64,000 nt of DNA from contig OX424555.1 of the NCBI GenBank assembly GCA_949152475.1, positions 11,116,868 through 11,180,867 of the forward strand, given 5' to 3'. Position 1 is the first letter of the stretch. Each line of letters begins with the position of its first letter. Under the pieces are notes generated by a model. It searched no databases. It worked only from the letters and a program-made list of their open reading frames with translations, and had not been told where the DNA came from. Both the position numbers and the translations under genes were made by a program. This document shows, piece after piece, positions 23,775 through 36,700 of the stretch. This DNA is from Terebella lapidaria. Its lineage: Eukaryota > Annelida > Polychaeta > Terebellida > Terebellidae.

Positions 23775-24197
23775 GTGGAGTTGGCGTTGTGGGACACAGC
23801 TGGACAGGAGGATTATGACCGACTACGGCCGCTCTCTTACCCAGACACAGACGTCATCCTGATGTGCTTCTCCATCGACAGCCCCGACAGCTTGGAGAAC
23901 ATCCCCGAGAAGTGGACTCCTGAAGTCAAACACTTCTGTCCCAACGTTCCCATCATCTTGGTCGGCAACAAGAAGGATCTGCGTAATGACGACAACACAA
24001 AGCGTGAGCTGATGAAGATGAAGCAGGAGCCAGTTCGTCCAGAGGAGGGACGAGCGATGGCCGACAAAATCAGCGCCTACTCCTACCTAGAGTGCTCCGC
24101 CAAAACCAAGGAAGGTGTGCGACAAGTCTTTGAAAATGCCACCAGGGCCGCGCTTCAAGTCAAAAAGAAGAAAAAAGGCAAATGTGTCGTCTTGTAA
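23775..24197 (+). CDS. RHOA: Alternative terminal exon of the Rho gene (isoform b)
   Basis: A second complete version of the Rho C-terminal exon, preceded by the acceptor TATGACAG and beginning [19 protein letters not shown] in phase 0. Spliced to the shared exon 18096-18251 it gives a 192-aa Rho ending in the polybasic stretch and CAAX box CVVL. Switch II, GNKKDL and ECSAK motifs are intact and no stop or frameshift is present. Compared with exon a, the first about 216 nt differ at only three positions, all synonymous. The remainder differs at several dozen positions, many synonymous, with substitutions clustered in the Rho insert/C-lobe (for example [10 protein letters not shown] versus [10 protein letters not shown]). 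There is no second copy of the first exon in the window, so an alternative last exon is the best model; a partially duplicated pseudogene is possible. Confidence 0.85.
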   Translation: MELALWDTAGQEDYDRLRPLSYPDTDVILMCFSIDSPDSLENIPEKWTPEVKHFCPNVPIILVGNKKDLRNDDNTKRELMKMKQEPVRPEEGRAMADKISAYSYLECSAKTKEGVRQVFENATRAALQVKKKKKGKCVVL

Positions 24198-26145
24198 ATT
24201 CCTGCTGTTAGGATTCGTGAGCCGCTGCATAGAATTTTATAGCGTTTTAATGGTAATATGTGTATTTGTGTAGTGAGCTGTACTAAATTTGGAAGCCTTT
24301 TGTTCATGTGAAATGAGCTTAAGTGTAGTTTATGTCAACTTAACTAATTCTGGCTCAAAAAATATTATTTGTGAATTTGAAAATTGCCGAAGAAGTATCA
24401 ATATTATTTATGTCAAAGTACAGAATAATGAAGTTAGAAGTAAGAATTCAGGTTACGTTCTTTGGAGTTGTACACCGGTGTAGGGTGTTGGCAGTCAGTT
24501 ATTATAAATACATTGGGAATAGATCCTGTAAATAGTCTTGTATCTTCATAGAGATTTATTATGTGTCTTTTTTTCAAGCGTGTGTGCTTGTGTGTGTGTG
24601 TGTGAATCTATTCGTATGGATGATATTATGATATATTACATACATGTATTTTGTACCCTCATCCCCCCACCCCCACCCCAGCCAGTCTGTTCAGAGAATC
24701 TTGTGTCTTCTGTCTGTCAGTATTCATTGTCCTTAGGGTGTCCGCTCAGCGTTTAACTCCTGTCTCTGTTGCTGTTATTTATACAAAGTTTACCAAATCA
24801 TGTCGGTGTGTTCCAACCGCTGTCAAAGACCTGTACAATTCATTATTGATGTAAATGCTGTGTCCATGAAATGTAACTTGCATTGCGTAATATATGTGGA
24901 GGTGCTTGTGTTGAAAGCTGATATTTCTGTTTTATCTTTTGCACAATTTATTTCCTGGTATTCAAAATTTTAGGGGGAGATCGGGAACTTATGATGTGGA
25001 ATAGAAAATATTGCCGCAGTAGCCATGATGTGGGAGTGGGTAGGTGACAATGTTGTTTGGATAAAGAGCTAAATATATTTTGGTCCTGTGTTCCCTGGTA
25101 GTATGTATCTGACCCATAAGTAAGTGCTACTGCACATTAGTAGTGTTACTGAGTGGTGCTGTGATGTCCACTACAACCTCGAAGCTTGACTCTTGTGTTT
25201 GCCCCTTTGACTGAGGCTGGAAGGTCTTACATAGTCCTATGTGCTTTGCATGTAATAACTCAATGTCTCGGAGCTTTGTCAGCCTGTTTGGTGCATTTCT
25301 ACGTTTGTCTACAAGTATCATGTTTGCGATCATGATGATCAACCCACGATGCTCTTTCACTTGGCTACTGTTATTGAATGTTATTAAATGTTTTGTCAGT
25401 GTGAGCATAAAACTTCCAGAGTAACAATTCCAGAAATTGATGCCGATTTGTTTCTTTTCGTAAATTATGTACTGGTTGCAGTGAAGTATATTTGATGGTT
25501 CAGCAGCAGTTTGTTTATTGATGATAGGTTTTGACAAATCTCTCTTCCGCTGTTTTACCATACAACATGGCCTTGGGTAGGGAAAAAGTCATAACGCTCA
25601 CAAAAGTGAGAGCACTTCGTGAAGACTACTACCAACATTTTCTATAACTGATTGACAAGAAATGTATCCCAGGGGAATAAAGGGTTGTACGAGTGATCTG
25701 TGCATCTGTAATAAATATTTGCCAAGTATTTTGTTGTAATGCTGCGCATGTAACAAATTTGGTGTAGAAGACACCGGCTTTACTTTCTGCTGGAACAATA
25801 ATCAAGCGCACGAGTACATGAACATACATTGTAAACTTCCCAAATTCAATTTTTGCGGTGGATTTATTTCGCAGATTTTCCATTTAGAACAGAACTGCAA
25901 ACAAATTCAAATACTGTGTGTAGTTTATACATGTATGAGAAGTACCTAAAAACTGGAGATATTATTCCTTGCAAAACAATCAAGGTATGAAACTGCATAC
26001 CTTGAGTAGATGTCAAAATAGCTTCAAACGATCCCTGACCACCTCCCGAGTAAACTAGACGTCAAGGCCTAAAGATGGCTTGGAGGAATTTCAGTGTTAA
26101 GACTAATTCATAATTTTTATGACGTGTTTACAATGGGCTCTACAA
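24198..26145 (+). other. 3'UTR of Rho isoform b and intergenic DNA
   Basis: Non-coding. A TG-rich microsatellite lies near 24580-24602 and a C-rich stretch at 24662-24678. A candidate AATAAA is at about 25676-25681. The open frame 25127-25561 (-) shows no domain. Confidence 0.4.
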
Positions 26146-27300
26146 CACACTGTTTCCAAGATATCGAGGAAAATGAAAAATGTCGACTTAGACATGTTTG
26201 TCTAGTGGGACGAATCTGAAAATAGCGTCCGTTTCATTCAAAGAAGCACCGTTTCTGAGATATCGCCGGAAACGAAAAATGCCGACTCAGCAAAAAAATT
26301 TCAGGTCAAGGTCAAAGTTCATCCCTAATTCACCTTAGACATGATTGTCTAGGGCGACGAGTCTGTTTCGCTATACGACTCACCGTTCCAGAGATATCGC
26401 CAAAAACGAAAAATGGTGACTTGAATTCAAGGTCAATGTTTGTCCATAATACCCCTTAGACATGTTTGTCTAGGGCGACTAGTCAGAAAATAACGTCCGT
26501 TTCGCTCTACGACGCACCGCTCCCGAGATATCGCTGAAAACGAAAAATTCCGACTCGGCAAAAAAATTCAAGGTCCAGGTCAAAGTTCATCCATAATACC
26601 CCTTAGACATGTTTGTCTGGGGCGACGAGTCCGAAAATAACGTCTATTTCGCTGTATGTCGCACCGTTCCGTAGATATCGCCGGAAACGAAAAATGCCGA
26701 CTCAGCAAAAAAATTTCAGGTCAAGGTCAAACTTCATCCATAATACCCCTTAGACATATTTGTTTGGGGCGACGAGTCTGAAAATAACGTCCGTTTTGCT
26801 GTACGACACACCGTTTCCGAGATATCGACGAAAATGAAAAATGCTGACTCGGCAGAAAAATTCAAGGTCAAGGTCATAGTTCATCCAAAGCAATCCTTAG
26901 ACATGTTTGTCTAGGGCGACGAGTCCGAAAATAACGTCCGTTTTGCTCTACGACGTATACCGTTTCCGAGATCCTTGAGGAAGCCTCAAGGATGAGTCAG
27001 CAAAAATTACTTTGACCTCTAGGTCAAAGATCGTTTGACAGATCGATCCCAAAATCCCTGGTGGCACATATAAACCTCCATACAAAGTTCTGCAACTATT
27101 GCCTGAATATTTTCCGAGATTTCGTCCAGAAACCATGTCTCAAATTCATCCTTGATTTCATCATCCTCACAGACCTCACGGACCTCGGAGCCAGATCAAA
27201 AAGAAAAAATACCCTTAGGGTGACAAGTCCGAAAATAACGTCTGTTCGCTCTACGACGCACCGTTTCTGAGATATGGAGGAAGCCTCAAGGATGAATAAG
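26146..27300. repeat. Tandem repeat of about 145 bp (6-8 degenerate units)
   Basis: Units are recognised by GAGATATCGCCGGAAACGAA, GACTCAGCAAAAAAATT, AGGTCAAGGTCAAAGTTCAT, CCTTAGACATGTTTGTCTAG, GACGAGTCCGAAAATAACGT and CTACGACGCACCGTTTC. Phase marks (GATATCG) fall near 26159, 26260, 26393, 26528, 26674 and 26821; a last unit near 27268 is altered. A single related unit lies at 14030-14150 in HER copy 3, so the array probably grew from a HER internal segment. Confidence 0.75.
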
Positions 27301-27758
27301 CAAAAAATTATTTTGACCTCTTATCTAGGTCAAAGGTGGTTTGACGGATCAATCCCAAAATCAATAGGGTTCCCTGGTGGTATATGAACCTCGTGCAGAG
27401 TTCTGCAACTATTGCCTGAATATTTTTCGAGTTATCGTCCGAAAACCGAGTCTCAAAATCAGCCTGGATTTCATCTTCACGGACCTCGGACCTCACGGAC
27501 CTCCACATATCATTTCTGACTAGTGAATATTTGGCAAGGATCCATTAAGGCAATCTGAAGTTTCTGGAAACCAAAACGGCGGAAGAAGAAGAAAAATAAA
27601 TTCTGCTAAAACTATAAAGGCATTTCTACCGAAATTCCTTAATAACCTCCCTCCAGATCACCAACATCATCTCCATTTCGAACAATTGCTGCCTTCCGAT
27701 ATTTCCTAAATCATTTATTCCACCTCATCTATCATGTTGCATCTGTGTTTATGTTTTT
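27301..27758. other. Continuation of repeat-derived DNA
   Basis: Contains GAGGTCC/GGACCTC and AGGTCAAAGG phrases duplicated from about 27000-27200 (for example TTTGACCTCTAGGTCAAAG near 27010 and its relative at 27312). No gene. Confidence 0.4.
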
Positions 27759-27924
27759 AGGTTAACGAAACCTATGGTCCGATAACCTATTACCGTGGCG
27801 TCCTATTACCGAGTCCGTCCGTCCGTCGTCGTCGTCCGTCCAAAATTTACGTTCCAATCTTTCTGAAAATTTGGAGAAAGATACCTTAAAATGATTCGAG
27901 AAGGAAGTATTTTTTTTATTATTT

Positions 27925-27962
<38 letters not shown>

Positions 27963-28748
27963 CAAAATGGCGGCTGTTTTGCCGAAAAACGGTCAATTTT
28001 GGCGGCCATTTTCTAAAAATCGGTCTGATCAGATTTGAGATTTTTGTTTCAAAGATTCCCCTTATGTACCTCTGTGATGTGTACAAGTTTAGTTGCCCTT
28101 GAATCGCCGGTCTGCCAATGGCGGCCATTCTGAATTTTCCCAAAAAAAATTTCACCCTACGAAAAAAATTTTCGCCACTTTTTTTGTTCATAATGGGAGC
28201 TGACAGAACTGTACTCAAAGAATGCCTGAAGATAAAGCCTAGATATTGACATTTCCAAATGGGAAGTCATATATGGCGATTTGTGTGGTGACCTTGAATT
28301 TGACCTTCGAAGACCTTGAAAGGTCAAAACAGCCATTTTTGGGGGTAAAAAAATGCCCAGATTTGCCTCTATAGATGAAATGCTTGCAGAGAGAGCTTAT
28401 GTTTGCATTATGAACATATAGGGAGACATATATGGCGCAACTAGTGATGACCTTGAACTTGGACTGAGATGACCTTGAATGCCAAATGTCTGATTCGGAA
28501 TGTGTAAATTGGCCTAAGCAACCTAAACGCTTCCACCCAGATATATCTTTATATTACGAACATATAGACTCAAATGCCGCAAACGTACATATAGTGGTGA
28601 CATTGAAGTTCACACAGATGACCTTGATTGGTAAATATCAATGTCATATGTTCGCATTGATAACTTTGAATGGTAAATCTCAAGGTCTGTTACCTGCCAT
28701 GGTCAAACCGAATGTGTCCGGTAACCTATCTTAGACTTTGGCCTAATT
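27759..28748 (+). repeat. HER copy 4 (plus), complete ends
   Basis: Head palindrome at 27759-27788 (AGGTTAACGAAACC, TAT, GGTCCGATAACCT), then a CCGT/CGTC microsatellite (27806-27842), an ATT microsatellite (about 27917-27962), AAAATGGCGGC blocks, and the AAGGTCATATGT-type end. The tail is TGTCCGGTAACCT, then TTAGACTTTGGCCTAA and a T-run to about 28751. The next copy starts within one base. Confidence 0.8.
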
Positions 28749-28751
28749 TTT

Positions 28752-29855
28752 AGGTTACCAGACCTATGGTCCGATAACCTATTGGCATGGCGTTGGGTCC
28801 GTTGTCTGTCTGCGTCGTCGTCGTTCATCCACATTTTTATCTTTAAAGGATACGGGTGAATCTTTCTGAAATTTTGCACAAAAATGTCTAAAAATATTTT
28901 GAAAAGGGGTTATTTTTTGTTTTTTGATTTCCGCTTTTTTTTCAAAATGGCGGCCATTTCTGACTTTGGCAGCCATTTTCTCAAAAACTGTTTAGAAAGT
29001 TTTGAGATTTTTATATCAAAAGATTGGCCTCACATATCTCTGTGATATGTATAAGTTTTGTTGCTCCTGAATCGCTGGTCTGTGCGTGGCAGCCATTTTC
29101 ATTTTTCTCGGGACTTTCTAATGTTAAATTCTCCTATATTTTATAATGGGACACGTTGTGCCTGACATGTCACTTAATATTGAGATCAGAGAATCATTTG
29201 TGGACACATGATATGACTGATTAGTCATTACCTTGCATTTGATCTTTGACCTCATTTTCAAGGTCAGACCACAAAATGGCTAATATCTCGCTTATTATCG
29301 ACTTTACAGCTTAGGAATCGATTGTGCACATATAGGAAATGATATAGCCGAATATTCTGATGACCTTGAATTTGACGTCATTCTCAAGGTCAAAGAACAA
29401 AATGGCTAATATCTCGCTTATTATCCACTTCACAGCTGGGGACTAAATTGTGGACGTATGATGTATGCCGAATATTTTGATGACCTTGAATTTGACCTTT
29501 GGCCTTACCTCATTCTCGAGGTCAGGCACAAAATGGCTATTATCTCGCTTATTATCTACTTCACAGCTTAGGAATCAATTGTGGACATATCGGTAATGAC
29601 ATATGGTGAATATTTTCATGACCTTGAACTTAACCTTCGACCTTATTTTCTAGGTCAGCAAAAATGGCAGATATTTCGCTTATTATCGACTTTAGAACTT
29701 GAGAATCAATTGTTGACATATAGGAAATGATATATGCTGAATATTGTCATGACCTTGAATTTGACTGACCTTTGACCTAATTTTCAAGGCCACGGGACAA
29801 AATAGCTATTATATATTGTCCAGTAACCTATCTTAGCCTTTGGGCTAATTTTCAT
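28752..29855 (+). repeat. HER copy 5 (plus), complete ends, AGGTCA array
   Basis: Head palindrome 28752-28780 (AGGTTACCAGACC, TAT, GGTCCGATAACCT), CGTCGTCGTC run, AAAATGGCGGCC block. Five AGGTCA-array units of about 120 bp follow (29210-29815), then the tail GTCCAGTAACCT, TTAGCCTTTGGGCTAA, T-run ending at about 29853. Confidence 0.8.
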
Positions 29856-30756
29856 GTCTATTGTGCAAAATGAATAGGTATCATGTTTACTTATGTATCC
29901 TATTTGTCTTCAAATGTGAAGCAACGTTGGAAATCTCACTAGATTAGCCTTTGGCTATTTGAGAAATCCAACTAAAAAAAAAATATGTTTGATAATATTG
30001 AGATGGATTACATTCCACATCAAATTGTTCAAACCAGTAGCTCATCTATAGGCAGTTTGTTGAGATTGTAGGTTTTTCTGCAAGCTGGTCTCAAACGGAT
30101 CCTGGTCCCTGCTTCAGGTAGATATGACGTTCTGATTTAACACTCGAAGTTACCACGAGTCCTGTTCAGATTACATGATGTGCTATATGCTCACAGTTCC
30201 AAACTGATCTCCACACAGAAGAAGGTTATTCCCGATCTGAGGAGAGCTATTTACTGTGTACGGTAATCTGAAGTCAAGGACACAATAATTACGATCACCA
30301 GTAGATCAACCATTGACTTCCTTCAGACTTTAATACATTCTTTTAACAAAAGATCTATCAACAAGAGCTTCGTCTGGCTTCGACAAAAACCAATTCGAAT
30401 ATTTCCTGTCGAACGTGACGTTGATATTTTTTGTACTCAAGCTCATATGAGGTTAAGTTCAAGGTCACGGAAAGATGCACCATATATGACCTAATATATG
30501 CTCATCATGCCTGAGCTCATTGCTCAAACGTAACCATTAAGGCCCCAGTTAGTCTTTCATTCATTTGATCCTATTACAGGGATAATGAAATCTATATTGA
30601 GGTACAGTTATAGAATATTTCATCAGGTTAAAAACGTTTTTTATTGACTATAGCTCATCAAAAATTGACAGTTGATACAAAAACGTTTTGACTACAACGT
30701 TGTATGTAAGGGGAATATTTTATTCATTGCACGATTTCAAGCAGCAGTTATGGAGG
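29856..30756. other. Downstream region of the FN3K-like gene
   Basis: Non-coding. Two minus-strand polyadenylation signals (TTTATT on +) occur at 30639-30644 and 30718-30723; the latter is 34 nt beyond the stop codon of the kinase gene. Confidence 0.45.
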
Positions 30757-33700
30757 TTATTGCAGCATTTTCAAGATTTCTTTGCCATTTTGGATGGCAT
30801 CATTGGTGAGGTCTGCCTCTCCCTGAATGTTGGATATCAGAAGTTGTGCAAACAGAATCCTGGCCTTCGAGCGCTTTGCATAACCATCCGTGACTTTCGG
30901 CAAGATTGACTGATAACTTCTGTAAAAGTCCTCATGGAAATTGTTCTCCATTTCCAAGATGGTAAAATCCTGCTCGTATGGCCCATACACACCACAAGGG
31001 TCAAATGTCACTGGTGAAGAAGCAATCAGCGATATACATTTCAGACACATCCAACACATACTTCCGTAAATGTCTAAATTAGGATTTGTCTTATCAATAT
31101 TGGGGTATTCATTCAACCTTCATGTAAATCACTCTGGTATCACCTACCGACCGAATCTGGCACCTGGCCAACATTGATGAAGCAGAAATCGCCATGGAGC
31201 AAAGAGGGTTTCAATGATACCTCCTGGAATATCTTGTCCAGCTTTAGGCTGAGTTGTGACCAGATTTCCCCCAGTTGTCGATTACCTGTCTGAAAAAAGC
31301 ATGATATGATTTCTTAAAACACATGCATAAAATTATATCATTTAGATATCACAGCTGAATGCTTGGGTGTTTGAGAGGGATTCTGCGGAAATTACCTTTC
31401 GTTCAATGTCGTCAAATTGTGACTTCAACAACATCCTTCCAAAGTACTCCTGGAACACGTGTGCTAAATATGCTGAAGTATTACGTGAATTGGAATACAT
31501 GTACACTTAAACAAATATGACTCCAGGCTATTTCTTGTATGTTGAGTGTGATGTACAGCATAGTTTCACACGATGATCTCCATTCATCATATTATGGTAG
31601 ATCGTATACCTCCCAAGTATCGAGCCAGCAGGCTGGAGTGCAAAACGATGGGCCATAATATGTCGTGGTGTGGTATCCGAACTTGTCTACAGGTTTCGGT
31701 TTCTGATTCTGGTGAACAGAAGCAGAAGACTTCGTCACTTTGGACTTGGCCAGTGCCTCTGGGTTGTGAGCATGCAATCTAAATGGTATAGGTGAAATAT
31801 GATATACTAGTAGATGTTTTGGAGTATTTCTAAACAAGTGAGCATATATATATATACAGTTCCCATACCTTGCCATGCCGGCACCAAGTTCGCTCCATTT
31901 ATCTGTAATTTGTTGGAGGTCTATTAGATAGTCCATTATTAGAACTGCTCCTCCTCCAGCCATGCGTAATACCTGCTCAACCATTGAATAAAAACATATC
32001 GGTATGCGTATTCGGTAATTGGAAGTATCAGATTGTACCTTACTACTATACAATTCTCCAGTAATGACAGGTACAAGTGGTTTAGTGGTGTGTGTATATA
32101 TATACCCGGAGTGGTGTTGGAACTTTGATGGCTCCTGTTTCTTGTATCAACCTCAGACTGTCAACTTCAGAGGAAAACATATCGTAAGCCTGTAAACATA
32201 GCACCAAGGGTGCTGTAGCTTACCGGCAATCATGAGAAACGCAGAGTATTGATTTTCCAACATATACATTGTTACACTGATCTTGAACTCTAATCGTCAA
32301 AAAATGTTCGTAAATGTTGCTGGAAACACATTTTCTGTATGGACTATAGTACGAAATCAAATTACACATCACAAAGGTACATAAAGAGAATCTTATACAT
32401 GATTTTGAGAAAAACTGTCTGAATAGATTTAGACAAAATGGCCACCAAAGACAAATTTCATCGTTTTTGACCTTCCAAGGTCATTATAATAATGAGCATT
32501 TTATAGTCTAGGATCACCAACTCAAGTCGGTCTCTCTGACTGCACAATTATTATCCCCGGCAGACCTGTTCACTCCGACACATACTCAACCTCCTGGGAG
32601 GCATACAGCTCCATGTGCAGCCATTATTTGGCGCAGGAAACTGTGCATACACAATTGCCATCTCTGTCTATTGCCAGGTGCCCAATTATACTGTTTGGGT
32701 GAACAGCATACAGCAGCGCAGGTGAATGCACAAACAGGGTCACCCATCCATGTATTACCCACGCCTAGCGTTGCTTAACTTCGGTGATCTTGCGGGTACC
32801 GGTGTGTCATGCGCTACAAGGCCGTCATTGAAGGTCAAATTCAAGGTCATCACTCAAACCGCATTATATGATTTCCCATTTGAATGTGCCAATACTTAGG
32901 CTCTATTTTGAAGTCTTCTATGAGTTTACTCCGCACAGCTCCCATTATGAAGGAAAAATTGGGTGAAATTTTCTAAGTCCAAAAAATTTCTCAATGGCCA
33001 AAAAAATTTTTTTTTTGCTGGAAATGGCTCAAAACGAATAGTGACTTGATTTTGGACAAAAAAAATTTTTTTTGCTGACCCGTCAAAAATTTAAAATGGC
33101 CGCCACACGCAGACAGGCGATTCAAGTGTAACTAAACTTATATACGTCATAGATGTACATGAGGGGAATGTTTTAAAACACAAATCTCGAAACTGATCAC
33201 ACATTTTTTGAGAAAATGGCCATCAAGTCCAGAATTGGTCATTTTTCGACAAAAAAAGGTCGTTTTGACCTTCCAAGGTCATTGAAGGTCAAATTCAAGG
33301 TCATCACTCAAACCGCAATATATGGTTTCCCATTTGAATGTGCCATTACTTAGGCTCTATCTTCAAGTGTTCTATGAGTTTACTCTGCACAGCTCCCATT
33401 ATGAAGGAAAATTGGGTGAAATTTTGTAAGTCCAAAAAATTTTTCAATGGCCAAAAAAAAATTTTTTTTTTTTTGCTGGAAATGGCTCAAAACGAATAGT
33501 GACTTGATTTGGGACAAAAAATTTTTTTTTCGCCGACCCGTCAAAAAATCAAAATGGCCGCCACACGCAGACCGGCAATTCAAGGGCAACGAAACTTATA
33601 CACATCATAGAGGTACATGAGGGGAATGTTTTAAAACAAAAATCTCAAAACTGATCAGACAGTTTTTGAGAAAATGGCCATCAAGTCCAAAATTGGTCAT

Positions 33701-36700
33701 TTTTCGACAAAAAAAGGTCGTTTTGACCTTCCAAGGTCATTGAAGGTCAAATTCAAGGTCATCACTCAAACCGCAATATATGGTTTCCCATTTGAATGTG
33801 CCATTACTTAGGCTCTATCTTCAAGTGTTCTATGAGTTTACTCTGCACAGCTCCCATTATGAAGGAAAATTGGGTGAAATTTTGTAAGTCCAAAAAATTT
33901 TTCAATGGGCAAAAAAATTTTTTTTTTTTTTTTGCTGGAAATGGCTCAAAACGAATAGTGACTTGATTTGGGACAAAAAATTTTTTTTTCGCCGACCCGT
34001 CAAAAAATCAAAATGGCCGCCACACGCAGACCGGCGATTCAAGGGCAACGAAACTTATACACATCATAAAGGTACATAAGAGGAATGTTTTGAAACAAAA
34101 ATCTCAAAACTGATCAGACAGTTTTTGAGAAAATGGCCTCCAAAGTCCAAAATTGGCAATTTTTCGTCAAAAATGGCCGCCAAATCGGCAAAAACGATTC
34201 AATCAAAAAAATTAAAAAAACGTCTTTAGATACTGGCCCAAGGTATGTTCTGACAAATTTATGGGGAAATTCATCACGTCAAAAAAAAGTTACAGACCCG
34301 GACGGACGACGGACGGACGACGGACGACGGACGGACGACGGACGAAATACCACGACAATAGCTTATCGGCCCAAAGGGCCGGTAAGCTAAAAATGGAAGT
34401 ATGGTGAATTTCAAGCTCCCCAGTCTGTAGGCCTACAGTCCGTAAAATTGATAAACTTATGTCGTGCGCCCAGCGTTCGTTCAACGCCCGTCTCTCAGGC
34501 TATACTGTTTACTTGAATATCAATATAAATGTTTTTCATATATTAGGTTACCGAACCTTTGGTCCGATAACCTATTGGCATGGCGTTGCGTCCGTCGTCC
34601 GTCCGTACGTCCGTCCGACGTTAAATTTTTTATCTTTAAAGTTAACGATCGAATCTTTCTGAAATTTTGCACAAAAATGCCTAAAAATATTTTGAGAAGG
34701 AGGTATTTTCGTGTTTTTTGATTTTCGCAATTTTTTCAAAATGGCGGCCGTTTTTGTCGAAAAACGCTCAATTTTGGAATTTGACGGCCATTTTCTCAAA
34801 AACTGTCTGATCAGTTTTGAGTTTTTGGTTTCAAAAGATTCCCCTCATATACCTCTGTGATATGTATAAGTTTGGTTGCCCTAAATTCGCCGGTCTCCGT
34901 GTGGCGGCCATTTTGAATTTTTGGCAGGTCGGCGAAAAAATATTTTTTCGCCCCAAATCGCATTACTATCCATTTTGGGCCATTTCTAGGGCAAAAAAAA
35001 CTTTTCACCCTTTGAAAAAAATTTTGGACTTATTTTGGACTGTATAAATTTTCGGCACTTTTTCCTTCATAATGAGAGCTGTCCGGACTGTACTCATAGA
35101 ACGCTTGAAGATAGAGCTTAGAAATTGGCACTTTCAAAGGTGAAGTCATATATGGCGACTTGTGTGGTGACCTTGAATTTGACCTTGGATGACCTTGAAA
35201 GGTCAAAACAGCCATTTTAGGTCGAAAAATGCTTTTTTCCTTCATAATGGGAGCTGTCAGGACTGTACTCATAGAACGCTTGAAGATAGAGCTTAGAAAT
35301 TGGCACTTTCAAATGTGAAGTCATATATGGCGACTTGTGTGGTGACCTTGAATTTGACCTTGGATGACCTTAAAAGGTCAAAACAGCCATTTTGGGGTCA
35401 AAAAAGAGCTCATGTTTGCATTATGAACATATAGGAAGACATATATGGCACAACTAATGATGACCTTGAACTTGACGTCAGATGACCTTGAGTGCCAAAT
35501 GTCTGACTTGGAATGTGTAAATTGACCTGAGCGGCCTAAACGATTCCACCCAGATATATCTTTGTATTATGAACATATAGAATATCAAATGCCGCACACA
35601 TACATGTAATGGTGACATCGAAGTTCATACGGATGACCTTGATTGGTAAATCTCAAGGTCATATGTTTACACTGCGAACCTTGATTGGTAAATCTCAAGG
35701 TCTGTTGCCTGCCAATGCTGCCATGGCCAAACCAAAATTGTCCGGTAATCTATCTTAGCCTTTGGGCTAATTTTTTACAGTGCATTTCCTCATATATTCA
35801 GCCGATTGGGACATTTTGGGGGACTTCTGGGTAATCTCTCCCGAAATGGATGATTTTTTATGCATATGGAAGGTGAATTATGAAACTGAGCCAGGCGATA
35901 GAGAGTAGGTTGATATTACAGTGTGAGTCAAAAGATTGTGGAATAATGTATTGATGATGTATTATGAAATATCCATGGATGTACCACACATATAATGGCG
36001 TCCCTGAGAAGCCATTAATATGGGGCATCTGTCGGTGACCTTAAAGAATTATTAGGTAGATTTTTTTCGAACATCCAATGTTTCAGTTCCGGTGACCAAT
36101 TAGTTAAGGCACGCACGGTTGATAAATTGATTGGATCCCCGGATCATAACGTTGGCCCAAAATGTCAAGTTTCAAAGAAAATTAAATTGAGGTAGGTCTG
36201 CCTTTAGTCTGGTAGTAATGCTTTACGATTAAGCCATGAGATTCGTATAACTATTTGGAGACCTATGCATGGATCAGTCTGAGCGACGCAGAGCTCCGCG
36301 TCGCTCAGACTGTGAAAGGTTAGAATGATATAGCGATACATATACATGTAGTTTTGACTATTTCCCCATTCTGGTGTATCTGATTCATGTTGCAGATTTA
36401 TAATGGTGGTGATTAACCTGCGTAGGTTGGAAAATTGGGATGTTCATTTGATCAACGCCACTTTGGATCTCCGTACTGTTCTATAAATATATCTAAAACA
36501 TTATGATCTCACATAGCCGGATTGAAATAATATCACAAAAGCAACCCACGTCATTATGTGACCACGAAGGTTTTTTTTCTATTATATTGGCAAATGAACG
36601 GGGTAGGCCTAGATGGTTCATTCATATTCTACCAAGTCTGAGAGAGCAACGATCTCCAAGATCTACTTGTACGATACATTACATTACTAGTATGTTTCCG

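Noticed and set aside
23775..24197. Second Rho exon as a processed retro-pseudogene
   Set aside because: It begins exactly at the exon boundary after a splice acceptor, lacks the first exon and a poly(A) tract, and its frame and CAAX box are intact.
25127..25561. 144-aa minus-strand open frame downstream of Rho
   Set aside because: No recognisable domain, AT-rich composition, and it lies in the probable 3'UTR/intergenic DNA.
32730..32823. Functional 5S rRNA gene
   Set aside because: Only the promoter-containing part resembles 5S, and it is fused to a SINE-like body with target duplications and a simple tail.
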